Program-made: the position numbers and the translations under genes | The notes under the pieces: model-generated | Told to the model about the DNA's origin: nothing | Database searches by the model: none | Seen by the model: only the letters and a program-made list of their open reading frames with translations | Shown: positions 46,678 through 56,818 of the stretch, in pieces | How positions within the stretch are numbered: position 1 is the stretch's first letter | Layout of the letters: every line of letters begins with the position of its first letter | DNA from: Alnus glutinosa | Lineage: Eukaryota; Streptophyta; Magnoliopsida; Fagales; Betulaceae | Reading direction: 5' to 3' | DNA length: 64,000 nt | Assembly: GCF_958979055.1 (NCBI RefSeq) | Contig: NC_084895.1 | Coordinates: 1,660,001 to 1,724,000, forward strand

Positions 46678-47708
46678 TTTGTTAAGAAAAATGCTAGAGA
46701 TAATTATAAATCTTTACAAAGATGGGCTTATAGACTAAGGTGGAGTCTATGTGGCATTTCATCAATTAAAAAACTTAGACAAGTAGGATTCCAAGTAAAA
46801 TGAATGTTTCATCAATTAAAAAACATAGACAGATAGGATGGAGTCCGGTTGAACTAAGCACACCGGCTAGAAACCCACCATCTCCATCCTCCCACTACCA
46901 CAGTCCAGCCTATTGCAAGAAACCCACCTCATCGGAAGACACAGGCACCTAACCAACCGGAAAACAGTAAATTGCAACTGCCAAAATACCCATCCACTCA
47001 AATACCAAGAATCAAACCCACCCCCAATCGAAAATCCAAATCCAAAGCACCACTGCACCAGGATCAACCAGATCGCAGAGCTACCAACCTCCGCACTGCC
47101 TCCCTGTGGCGTCGACCCACGACAAAGGACGTCGGCAACACTGCAAAAGCCCACGTCGCCAATCTGTGCCTTGCCACCATCCACCGAGCCGGCCCTGTCA
47201 TGCGCATTTGCCACTCTCTTTGGTGAAACAGAGATGGTAAAGGGCAAAGGGGATCGGGTCGGCAACCCACCCGAGGGGGGGCTTCGGATCCGAGGCGCGT
47301 CCATTCTCGAAGGCCATGGACGGTCGCGACTAGAGCTCGAGAGAGGGGAGAACGGCTGGGAGAGGGGATAACGGCCGGTGAAAGGGAGAACGACCGACGT
47401 GCTAGATTTCTTGGGCTGGCGAAAGGGGAGAACGGCCACGGCCACAGAGATCCAGCGACAGAGAGCCTTGGCGACCACTAGCGAGCTCCTGCTGGAGGAC
47501 CAGCCGTCCTGCGACGGGGAGGAGATTTGGCGATAGAGAGGCTCGGTGCTTTCTAGAAAGAATAATGAAGTTTTTTTTTTTTTTTTAAAAATAAAAATAA
47601 AAAAGTAAACCAAGAATGACGTCAAAATGCCACATAGATTCCACTTCAGTTTATAGATCTCTCTTTGTAAAGGTTTGTAAGTGCATTTAGCATTTCTTAT
47701 TTGTTAAT
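46678..47708. mobile_element. Mutator-type element nested in the CACTA (Pack-MULE candidate)
   Basis: A roughly 70-bp terminal inverted repeat starts AAAAATGCTAGAGATAATTA at 46687 and its inverse ends GCATTTAGCATTTCTTA at 47699; both arms share CTTTACAAAGA and TCTATGTGGCATTT. Flanks TTTGTTAAG (46678-46686) and TTTGTTAAT (47700-47708) differ at one of nine bases, as a Mutator target duplication would. The 1-kb body is GC-rich (46860-47560), unlike its surroundings, and has no transposase. Confidence 0.8.
46867..47625 (-). CDS. Open frame carried by the nested Mutator-type element, unknown
   Basis: A 252-codon minus-strand frame running from one terminal repeat almost to the other. It is rich in Ser, Arg, Pro and Gly with a hydrophobic C-terminal third (W-L-I-L-V-Q-W-C-F-G-F). 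I recognise no domain. High local GC can create long frames by chance, and overlapping plus-strand frames exist. It may be a captured piece of a cellular gene, including its 5' UTR. Treat as hypothetical. Confidence 0.3.
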   Translation of the reverse strand: MTSFLVYFFIFIFKKKKKTSLFFLESTEPLYRQISSPSQDGWSSSRSSLVVAKALCRWISVAVAVLPFRQPKKSSTSVVLPFTGRYPLSQPFSPLSSSSRDRPWPSRMDAPRIRSPPSGGLPTRSPLPFTISVSPKRVANAHDRAGSVDGGKAQIGDVGFCSVADVLCRGSTPQGGSAEVGSSAIWLILVQWCFGFGFSIGGGFDSWYLSGWVFWQLQFTVFRLVRCLCLPMRWVSCNRLDCGSGRMEMVGF

Positions 47709-48014
47709 TTGGTCAATCACATGGATTGATGGTGCATTTTTCCCTTTCTTAAAAATAAAATAATAAAAATATTGCTTTTTTTTTAAAAAAATAATAATAA
47801 AAATAATAAATTTCATTTTTAATAAATATATATTAACATATAAAATAATTAAATGAAAAAAAATGCAAACCACGGTGTTTAGATAAAAAAAAAAGCGGGA
47901 ATCAGTGGCGCTAAACCAAAATTTCACACATAGTCTGATTGATCGATATACAATCATACAATGATTATAATTTTTATAATTTTTGTTGACTTTTTTTTTT
48001 TTTTTAATTCATGA

Positions 48015-48090
48015 TTAATAGCGGCGACCAAAGGGTCGCCGCTGATAATATGGCATTAGCGGCGATATTAGTCGCCGCTAATGAAAAACG
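48015..48090. repeat. Internal CACTA subterminal-type hairpins
   Basis: Two further units (ATAGCGGCGACC-GGTCGCCGCT and ATTAGCGGCGAT-AGTCGCCGCTAAT) stand 2 kb from the left end. With the nested 1-kb element removed they lie only about 0.9 kb from the main left array. Confidence 0.8.
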
Positions 48091-48218
48091 ACATCCTAAT
48101 TTTATTTTTTTGTCAAAATATTTAGCGGGAGGGTAAAAATTGAAGCGGGAGGCTTATTTTTCATCTGGGTGTTTTTTTTCTTTTCTTCTAGAGACTAAAC
48201 AAAGAGAGAGTCTGAGAT

Positions 48219-48221
<3 letters not shown>

Positions 48222-48290
<69 letters not shown>
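48222..48290. repeat. (AG)n microsatellite
   Basis: About 34 uninterrupted AG units inside the CACTA element. The arginine-glutamate frame across it is an artefact. Confidence 0.95.
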
Positions 48291-48294
<4 letters not shown>

Positions 48295-50540
48295 TCCATT
48301 TTTGCATGACATAATTATTGCTTAGCTTTATGTTGGATATGACTTTCCTATTCCACCGTGTTAAGATATCAAAATTATTTTAGTGCGAACTTGTAAAAGG
48401 TAATAACATTACTTTGTGTTAGCCAATTGAACTTGTTTTCTGTTGGAGATATTTGTAGACCGAATGGGTATGAGGTTGGGTGTTTTCGAAGTAGTTTTTG
48501 AGGTTTTTTTTTTTTTTTTTTTTTGTTTTTTCCTTCGGTTGGCAGTAGCTAGGAATGATCGTAAGACTGAATATTGTGTTTCAAATTGTGATATTTGATT
48601 TTGTTGAATATTTTTGGGTCTTTATTATATTTTAGTGCAATGTTATTATATTCTTATGTGCTTTTACTAAGACCCATTTCTTGAGGTGAAGAGAAAAAGA
48701 GACAGGGAGGTATGACCTTGTGTAATTTTTTTTTAGCTAATATCTATTAGTTCTCTTTCTTGTATCACTGTCTATTTGTTCAACAGTGTGAGATGTTACT
48801 TGAACATCTATTATTGGTGAATTTGATATACTTATATATGGACTGTTGCATGTTACTGTTATAATTGAGAAATAACCTTAATTGGAAAAGGCAATGCCAT
48901 GTTGGGGTTCATCGCATGCGTGCAGTTCTACGTTTTTTCCTCATTTATTTTCACTTTCCAGTTAGGTATCATTAACTACTGATATTGTTGAAGATAGAGT
49001 GAAAAAGCGTGTTAGAAACATATCTCGCCTCCTTCCACTAACATGCTTTAATCCTGCTACCTTTATCTATCTCCTAAGGTAATGGATGCAAAAGGTGAGA
49101 AATCACTGGATTAAACGAGCATGTGGATTAAACGAGGTTTGCTTCATGTTAACTCAATTCAAATTCAGAAAAGTCTTGAATCCCAAGTAGTTGAGGTTTC
49201 TTCCATGTAAATTTACAGGGGTAATGCATTCCTGCAGTTTTATGGAATCTTTGGGTCAAGCCAATTTCTGTCTAGAAAGCCATCAAACTTATACGTTGTT
49301 AACATTGTGATAGTTGCTTGTTATTATTTGTTTGTGGTTGATCAATTACTTGTGTCATATATGTTTTTCACTTCCATAAACTTTATGATATAACCCTTTC
49401 TGTTAGTGAGTTAACTCTTGGACGAAGCTTAAACTCTGAGTTAACCTTTGTCTTTGCTTTTGATTTTTCTTTTATCAACTAGCCATTTATAGATTTTATC
49501 AGTCCATTTTACTTTTTAGGAAATAGTAGGTCATTTGGTGGAGGATTAAAAGAAGTTATGTTCCCAAACTTGAAAAACATATATTATACAGTTTTCGTTT
49601 TGCAAGTAAAAGATATCATAAATGTTGTTTGGTTGGATTCAGAAACAGTTTTTTTGAAAATTTCCTGAATGCCTTGTAGTTTTCTGTACTTTAAGTGTGT
49701 GATGGCCTTCTAACCACTAATAATCCAAGAACAAGGAGCTCTCAGAAATGAAAAGGATTTAATTTGTAATCAGTTTTCCAAGTTCAAAATCCAATTTGGC
49801 TTTGCTACTAAGATGGCCCTTAGTTATTGAATGTTTAAAAGTTGGTGGGGGCTGGGAGAGCATTAGGATAAATTGTTATTTTTAGGTGTGTGTGTGGGGC
49901 TGACATCTTCTAGAGGACTAAATTACAATATGGAATAGCTCTTACATCAATATGCAGGTAGTTTCATTCATTCTGGTTGACATAAGTGGAAAGGAAAAGG
50001 CTCTTGAATCAGGTAGCAAGGTGGCATGCATTGTTTCCCAAGTTCTCTTATATGAGCAAGTTCGTGCAATTCAGAAATCTCCAAAATGGTGAGTTTTCTT
50101 CGCATCTTAACAACTGCGAGTTGATATAACAACTCTTCATTTTATCTCTTCCAAGCATTTGTGGTTATCTTATTCATGATTGCAGCTTGGACTTCTCCCT
50201 CTTTGCTTGATTAATTTGGTGTTTTATTCCACATTAGTGTCGTTGTTGATAGTTTGATCGTCAATTGTATATTCTGTCCGTATGTTATTGTCATTATTAT
50301 TGCTTTGACATAAAAAATGTGTATATTTATAACATGATAAAGCAAGATGAGCTTCATCTCATTTGAGGAGTATATAGTTGAAAGTTAGTCACTTTTTTTT
50401 TTTTTTTTTTTTTTAATTTCTTTTACTTAGCTTTTATCGTGTTTGCTGTTTGTTAGATATATAAACTAGTCTATTTAACTTCTAGGCTATTAGTTTTAAC
50501 TATAAATGAATTATATATATATATTATTTTTTTTATTATT
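48291..50540 (+). other. Body of the CACTA element without recognised transposase
   Basis: About 2.2 kb, less AT-rich than the flanks, with T-runs at 48507-48523 and 50393-50414. It resembles gene-like DNA (introns plus short exons) more than transposase. No TPase or TNP2 motif was seen. One exon-like stretch is listed separately. Confidence 0.45.
49958..50088 (+). pseudogene. Exon-like segment, possibly captured from a host gene
   Basis: A 131-base open stretch follows AATATGCAG and is followed by GTGAGTTTTC, good acceptor and donor sites. It encodes V-D-I-S-G-K-E-K-A-L-E-S-G-S-K, then C-I-V-S-Q-V-L-L-Y-E-Q-V-R, then Q-K-S-P-K-W. This looks like normal protein sequence and not repeat translation. 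I do not recognise the family. CACTA elements often pick up host exons, which is the likely explanation. Confidence 0.4.
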
Positions 50541-50554
50541 TTTTTAATATCATT

Positions 50555-51030
50555 AGCGGCGACATGAGTCGCCGCTAATAATATAACATTAGCGGCCACT
50601 TTGGTGTCGCCGCTAATAATATAGCATTAGCGGCGACACCAAAGTGGCCGCTAATATTTCTTTTTTACTTTTTTAATATCATTAGCGGCGACAATATGTC
50701 GCCGCTAATGATAGTACATTAGCGGCCACTTTCATGTCGCCGCTAATGATAGTACATTAGCGGCCACTTTCATGTCGCCGCTAATAATAAAGTATTAGCG
50801 GCGACTTTCGGGTGTAGTTCTATAGTTCTTTACCGTCGAAAATATTATTATTAGCGGCGACAAATGTCGCCGCTATTAGTGTTTTATTAGCGGCGACTCA
50901 CGTGGTCGCCGCTATTGAGCATTAGCGTCCGACTTTTAGTGACCATGTCATTAGCGGCCACTTGTCGCCGCTATTTATAAATAGCGGCGACAATGCACTT
51001 ATTAGCGGCGACATTTTGTCGCCGCTAATA
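50555..51030. repeat. CACTA right subterminal array
   Basis: About ten units of ATTAGCGGCGAC or ATTAGCGGCCAC paired with inverse copies. Two neighbouring units form a perfect 30-base-arm palindrome with an 8-base centre (50588-50617 and 50626-50655). A 38-base unit is tandemly repeated at about 50707-50783. Confidence 0.9.
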
Positions 51031-51051
51031 GGCTTATTTTTTGTAGTGATG

Positions 51052-51328
51052 ACTTATCTTCTTATTTTTTTTTTTTCATAAATGACTCATCTTCATTTCA
51101 ACCTATTCTTTCTCATTTGTAGAGAGATGACAAAGAATAAATAAAAGGTCAAATCTAGATTTTTGAGTCTAAAAAAACATATTTATTTAACTTAATAAAA
51201 ATTTTCAAAAGAAAGTTTGAAAGCCAAGGGGGTCATGGCCCCTAGTTTGTATGTAGTTTCATCTTGCATGTGGACTATCAAATTTTATTATTTTATTTTT
51301 TTATCCATATTGCGCCGTGCGGCCAGTC
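51052..51328. other. Spacer between CACTA and hAT
   Basis: About 275 bases of AT-rich sequence with nothing recognised. Confidence 0.3.
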
Positions 51329-51710
51329 CAGGCCCGGCTCAATGGCTAGGCGAGTTAGGCACTCGCCTAGGGCCGCCAATTTAACAAGGCCCCAAAAAAA
51401 ATTTGGGCCCAATTTTTTTTTTAATATTATTATTTTTATAATTTGAGGCCCAAAAAAACCTAATCAAAATGTGAAATGGTTTTTTCCAGTGGAATAAGGC
51501 TCCAAAGACAAGTTTGTTTGAAAAAAGAAAAAGAAAAAAAATGCTTAATCATAAGCTGAAATGTTTTTTTCTCAATGGAATAAGGCCCCCAAAGATAGAT
51601 TTATTTGAAAAAAAAAAAGGGTCCAATCATAATCTGGAATTATTTTTTTCTTAAACAAAAGAAGCATGATCTTTTCTTTGAAAACTCTTTAACTTCAATA
51701 GAAAAATAAA
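51329..51710 (+). mobile_element. hAT-like element, left part
   Basis: Begins CAGGCCCGGCTCAATGG and continues GGCACTCGCCTAGGGCCGCC, a pattern found at ends of plant hAT elements. The right end is at about 59628 (TTAAGCTGGCCCTA). The element is short and has no transposase, and it is split by the MULE that starts at 51711. Confidence 0.65.
51546..51710 (+). repeat. 165-bp direct repeat, copy left of the MULE
   Basis: Runs from TAATCATAAGCTGAAATG to GAAAAATAAA and recurs at 59202-59368 on the other side of the MULE with a few substitutions and A-run changes. It is hAT-internal sequence that should be present only once. Confidence 0.9.
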
Positions 51711-51935
51711 GGGTAAATTACAGTTTAGCCCCCCAAATTACCACCCGTTTTGCGGATAGACCCCTAAACTGCCAACACTCCGACTCTGGCCCCCCAAACT
51801 GCCAACGACTCCCAAAATGACCACTCCGTTAGCTCTTCCCGTCAGAATGGATGGAAAACACATCACGTGCACGGCACGTGATATTTTAGGACTCAAACCA
51901 CCGAAAATGCCCCTGTCCTCAGAGTTTAAATTACG
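51711..51935. repeat. MULE left TIR
   Basis: Begins GGGTAAATTACAGTTTAGCC. Contains two inverted CACGTG boxes (51862-51882) separated by five bases. Confidence 0.9.
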
Positions 51936-52072
51936 AAATTATCCTTGTAAACAAAACAAGCGCTTACCCTTGTACAGAGTGGTATTTGGTAAAATGATTT
52001 TACGAAAATGCCATTCAGGTAAATAGATGGGCATTTCGTTTTTAACCTAGAACCATTTTACACCTAGAAGTA

Positions 52073-52345
52073 TCCGGAGCTGCTGTTCGAGTGTGGGTAT
52101 TCGTCGGAGTGTGGGTGCTGTTGTGCTAGCCGAAATCGTCTCCGGTAAAAACCCAAAATCGTGGACATGGCGCGCAGTGATTTTAGCCCTCTTTCGTGAA
52201 AAAACCAACCTAAAATCTTCGCCGGAGTGTGGGTCTTAGTCGGAGTGTGAGTGCTGTTGTGCTAGCCGAAAATTGTCTCTGGTAAAAACCCAAAATCGTG
52301 TACTTGTTGTGGTGTGATTTTAGCCCTCTTTCGTGAAATACCCAA
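52073..52345 (+). repeat. Tandem duplication in the MULE leader
   Basis: Two copies of about 135 bases, each with GGAGTGTGGGT, GTGCTGTTGTGCTAGCCGAAA, GGTAAAAACCCAAAATCGTG and ATTTTAGCCCTCTTTCGTGA. Probably 5' untranslated or promoter DNA of the transposase gene. Confidence 0.75.
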
Positions 52346-52709
52346 AATCGTGTGGGTTGCGTCGCCTCGCCGAAGTTGAATCGCCTTGCCGGAGCTACCT
52401 TGGGTCGCCTTGTCGAAGTAAGTTCCCCTACTTTGCTGGATTTCCACTGCAGTGCTTGGTTGGAGAAGAAGGTGGTTTTTCCGTCACCAAAGGTAACAAT
52501 GACCAATTCTTATATAATGTCCAGACTTAATTCTTTTTTTTGTTTTGTTGTTTTTTATGATTTGTGTCTGCATGTCGGCCTACCCGACAACTCCTTTTGG
52601 GGGTAGGGACGGATTCCTTATGTTGGGACAATGTTTAATCTGTTATTTCGGGTAGGGACAGATTCCATTTGTCTGGTGCTTTGTTTACTTTGTGGTAGGC
52701 ATTGTGACT

Positions 52710-52860
52710 AAAATAAAGTTGGAAAATCTGTGTTGGGTGGTCCCCTGACCGTGTGAGTGTATATTTCATGTGGTCCACTAACAGTACTAAGTCTGTGTTC
52801 GGTGGTCCCCTAATCGAGTGAGTGTGTATTTCATGTGGTCCACTAATAATTGAATATCTG
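52710..52860 (+). repeat. Second tandem duplication in the MULE leader
   Basis: CTGTGTTGGGTGGTCCCCT and CTGTGTTCGGTGGTCCCCT each lead into GTGTGAGTGTATATTTCATG-like sequence and GTGGTCCACTAA; period about 80 bases. Confidence 0.75.
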
Positions 52861-53087
52861 TTGAATTGTGTGTGGTCCAGCTCTAGCAATGCACTTTTAG
52901 ATTTGCCAATGTAAATATGAGGGCCATGGTGAGTCCTTGTGCATATTAATAATGCACACCATGCATGCACTCTTCCGATATGTAAATATCAGTGCCTAAA
53001 TATCAGTCTTTTACTTATATATTTGCCTTAAATGCTAAATTTTAGATTTGTCTAATGCTAATTTATTTATTATGTTTTGTTGTGAAG

Positions 53088-56000
53088 ATGGCTGGACAAG
53101 AACTTGTTTTCGAGGTGCATTTTGGTGGTCATATAGATAGGCGGCTTATGGATTCATATGTGGGTGGGGATGTTGATGTGTTCAAGGAAGTCGTTGCGGA
53201 GGATAAGATGTCATATTCAGTGGTTGAAAATATTGCTAAAACTTATGGATATAAATCAGGGGATTTAATGTACTACTTACTGCCGGGTAGTACTATTCGA
53301 AATGGTTTGACATTAATTACATCAAACCATGATGTAATTGAAATGGTTAAACTCCACCAAGGTCTGCCAATTGTAGAGTTGTACATTGTTTCATTTGATG
53401 AGCCTTTACCCGACAGTGAGTATGAATACGATGATGATGATGGTGATGATGGGGGGTATTCTAGGATCGAGAGAGATGATCCGTATTGGGATGAGGTATA
53501 TGAACCGGATCTTTTTGTTGAAAATAATGATATTCCTGAGACTTCCATGGGGGGTGGCATGGGAGCTGGTCAACGTGTTAGTGGGGGGGGCATGAGAGAG
53601 GGTGAAGATGTCCCGTGGGAGGGCAGTGTAGACAATGAGGATGGTGAGGAAGGTGAAGAGAGTGAGGAGAGTGAAGATGGTGTTGAGGATAATGATGATG
53701 ACGATGATGCCAACTCAAACATGGCGCGCAGTGATATTCTAATATCTCCTCCCAACAGTGACGAGGAGGAAGAGGTAGCACCTCAGAGTAAGTATGTTAC
53801 AAAGTCATCTGAGTTCCAGATGGCTGACTTGGGGCACCCAGAGTTCGTGGTGGGTCAGAAATTCTCATCCATTAAAATTTTTAGAACGGCTGTTAGGGAA
53901 TGTAATTTAAATATGGGGAAGGATATTAAATTCAAGAAGAATTACCTCGCGAAGTGTATAGTTGTATGTAGGGATCCAAAATGTAAGTATAGGTTGTATG
54001 GTCGCAAATGCAAGGAGGAAGAATCGTTTGAAATACGATCATTCCAGCCTAAACACACTTGCCGGAGGAATCATAAGAATTAAAAATCGTCATGGATTGC
54101 AGATAAACTGATTGACAAGTTCAGGGCACAACCTAACATGCCTGTAAAGGCAATCCTAGGGGAGGTGAAGGATCGTTGGGGTGTGGATGTAAAAAAAAAC
54201 AGATTGTATAGAGCGAGAGTACTTGCAAAAGAGAAGATTCGTGGGAAAGTGAATCTTCAATACCAGAAGCTTTGGGATTACTGTGAAACAATAAGGAGAA
54301 CTAACATTGGTAGTTGTATAATGATGAAGTTGGAGAAACCTATACCTGATCTACCTGCAAAATTCCAGAGATTGTATTTCTCATTGTCTGCCATGAAAAT
54401 CGGTTTTATGTCTGGTTGTCGGCCAATCATTGGATTAGATGGATGTTTCCTAAAAGGTCCATACAAGGGGCAACTGTTGACTGCAGTTTCGAGGGACGCC
54501 AACAATCAGATGTATCCAGTGGCCTTCGCAGTTGTAGAAGCTGAGGTAAAAGACAGTTGGACTTGGTTTCTAGAGGCTTTGTTATCGGACCTTGGCAATG
54601 GTCCTGCAGAAGGATGGACGTTCATTTTTTATCGTCAAAAGGTAACACTTCAATTACTTTTTCATTCATTGAATCATAGTTGTGAATGTTTGACATTTTA
54701 ATTTCATTGTATGCAGGGTCTAGTTCCGAGTTTGGATTTGGTTGCTCCAGGTGTTGAACATCGGATTTGCGTAAGACATTTGTACGCAAACTACAGAGAC
54801 TCAGGACATCGTGGTTTGGCGTTGAAGGACAAGCTATGGAGCGCGGCTGCAGCCTACACTGAGGCTGATTTTTTGAGGGAAATGGATGAATTAAAGGGGA
54901 TAAGTCCGGATGCGTACGATTACTTGTCGAAGGTAGATCCAAGTACGTGGTCTAGAGCTTGGTTTAGCACATTCACCAAATGTGATTTGATTGTGAACAA
55001 TCTATCAGAGTGCTTCAATGCCTGGATTTTGAAGTCGCGTGATTTGCCAATCATATCGATGATGGAAATGTTGAGGAAGAAATTGATGAAAAGATACCAG
55101 AAGAAGAGAGAAGGCATCAGTACCATGGAAGGTCGGATTTGTCCAAAAATAAGGGCACGGTTAGATGAATGCGGGCAGGATGCTGGTCACTGCTACTGCA
55201 CATACGCTGGGGATGGATTGTTTGAAGTCACACACATGGAGAAACAATATGTGGTGAACCTAGTGAGGAGAACATGTGGTTGCAGACAATGAGACATGAC
55301 CGATATCCCATGTGCACATGCAATCTATGCAATTTGGAGTGATGATGCTGACCCTCTTGATTATGTTGATGATTGGTATACTGTGGACATGCTTAAGAAG
55401 GCATATAATGAGATTGTTTATCCAATGCCTGGAGAAAATCACTGGACAAAGACAAACGGCGAGCATGTAGACCCACCAACGGCTAGAATACAACCTGGGA
55501 GGCCGAGAAAAGTAAGGACAAGGGGTCCAGAAGAGCCTAAAAATCAGTACAGGATGAGGAAGGGTGGGGTTACTATGAGATGCTCCAGATGCAGGGGGGT
55601 TGGATACAATGCAAGGACATGTCCCCGGATAAGAAGAGAAGCAGTGAACTACAGAGGAGACGGCATGAGTGCATCTCAGGTGAAATTATATCATGTTTGA
55701 TTTCTACTTTGTTACTTCTTCTTCAGTTTTGTGGGCTGCTTAAAAGCATATCACCCCCTTCAAATTGACAATTTTTATTGTGATAGGCACAAGTTGATGA
55801 TGGTGGTCAAAGCTCCCTCTGTCAAACATCTGATCTCCAGTCTACAATTGACGCTGAACCAATGAGTTTCAAAACACACAGTTTGACCCACCATTTACAT
55901 TGCAATTTACACTAATGTTGAAAACATGTGCACATTTTGCAGCCATCAATTCCCCATAATACCCCACCTACTACTATTGCTTCATCTAGAGGTATGGGTA

Positions 56001-56818
56001 AGGATAGGAGTATTGGTAGGGGTAGGGGTAGGGGTAGGGGTAGGGGTAGGGGTAGGGGTAGGGGTCAACCTACCCCACAAGGGATGCCATCTGTACGAAC
56101 AAGAAGTCAATATGCGTCACAGAATCAGACTCAAACCAATTTCATTATAAGCATTCATCTACACTCCTCTCTTATGTGTTGATTTCTAATTATTTCTTAT
56201 TCAAACTATTGATTTTGTTTTGAAATAAATTACAGCCTGAAGGTTATGTGAACAAAGTAAGATGGTATGGACCCCAAACGATCGGTCAGCCTTGGTCACA
56301 GCCTCATCCTCAAACAACTGTGATTGTAAGCACTCAAAAACATGCATCTACATTTTTTTTTTAGATGCACTCAGTTTGTTACTGCATTTTTAGATTATAG
56401 AAATCAGTACCCTAATTAATGGTTTAAATTTAAATTATAGTCTCAAGGTACTGTTAATACAGTAAGACTATATGGACCTCCGCAGACAAGGAGCCAATAT
56501 CAGTCACAACCTCTGCCTCATACTAATGCTATTGTAAGCATTCAAAATCCCCATGTTATGTGTTGGATTTTGATTTATTTTTTACTCATTGTGAGCACTA
56601 ATTTCCTTTTGAATTTACAGTCCCAGGGTACTGTCAATACAGTACAACATGGCTCTTCTCAAACATTAGGTTGTTCTCAGGCATCGGGTTCTTCTCAGCC
56701 GGTGGGGTCTTCATCAAGGCCGGTGACCAGAGCTAGAAATATTGTTCCAACAGTAGAGAAAGCAATGGAAATGATTGAGGCTAAGAAGAACAAGAGAAAG
56801 AGGCTGGATTGGAAGTGA
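53088..56818 (+). pseudogene. MuDR-type MULE transposase (MURA-like), inactivated
   Basis: Seven exons are visible: 53088-54641, 54717-55679, from 55787 (end unclear), 55943-56146, 56236-56325, 56441-56533 and 56621-56818; the junctions whose two sides I could check are phase 0. Domains in order: N-terminal plant-mobile-type domain, acidic D/E-rich linker, MuDR DNA-binding zinc motif (C-K-Y-R-L-Y-G, H-T-C), MULE DDE core (G-L-D-G-C-F-L-K-G), SWIM zinc finger (C-G-C-R-Q ... C-A-H-A), CCHC-like C-S-R-C-R-G-V-G-Y-N-A-R-T-C, then RG-rich and Q/S-rich tail. Damage: TAA at 54081, TGA at 55290 (a Trp position), and the second catalytic Asp replaced by Tyr near 54630 (F-I-F-Y-R-Q-K where relatives have S-D-R). 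The donor after exon 4 is ATAAGC instead of GTAAGC. It cannot make an active enzyme as it stands. Confidence 0.9.
56016..56064 (+). repeat. (GGGGTA)n repeat coding for Arg-Gly
   Basis: About eight GGGGTA units within exon 4 give an alternating R-G tract. The coding strand has eight G-runs of four, enough for G-quadruplexes. Confidence 0.9.

Larger units (their letters stand above)
46031..51051 (+). mobile_element. Complete CACTA (En/Spm-type) transposon, non-autonomous
   Basis: The left end CACTACAAGAA is at 46034 and the right end TTTTTTGTAGTG finishes at 51048. ATG stands on both sides (46031-46033, 51049-51051), the 3-bp duplication of CACTA elements. Length 5015 bp. Both subterminal regions are filled with copies of ATTAGCGGCGAC and its inverse GTCGCCGCTAAT, the presumed transposase-binding sites. 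No transposase domain was found between them, so movement would need a helper. A Mutator-type element and a long AG microsatellite lie inside. Confidence 0.93.

Noticed and set aside
46913..47371. Plus-strand frames (152 and 84 codons) in the nested Mutator-type element
   Set aside because: They overlap the longer minus-strand frame; local GC content keeps several frames open, and none has a known domain.
48015..48090. End of a second, separate CACTA element
   Set aside because: No CACTA terminal sequence or 3-bp duplication is next to these hairpins; they are better read as part of the same element's subterminal region displaced by the nested insertion.
48140..48325. 61-codon frame with long Arg-Glu repeat
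   Set aside because: It is the (AG)n microsatellite read as protein.
46060..51030. CRISPR-like array because of regularly spaced repeats
   Set aside because: The repeats are palindromic, spacers are very short and similar, and the context is a plant CACTA transposon.
53273..53781. Minus-strand Ser/Pro/His-rich frames opposite the transposase acidic linker
   Set aside because: They are the antisense of GAT/GAG-rich codons encoding the D/E-rich linker.
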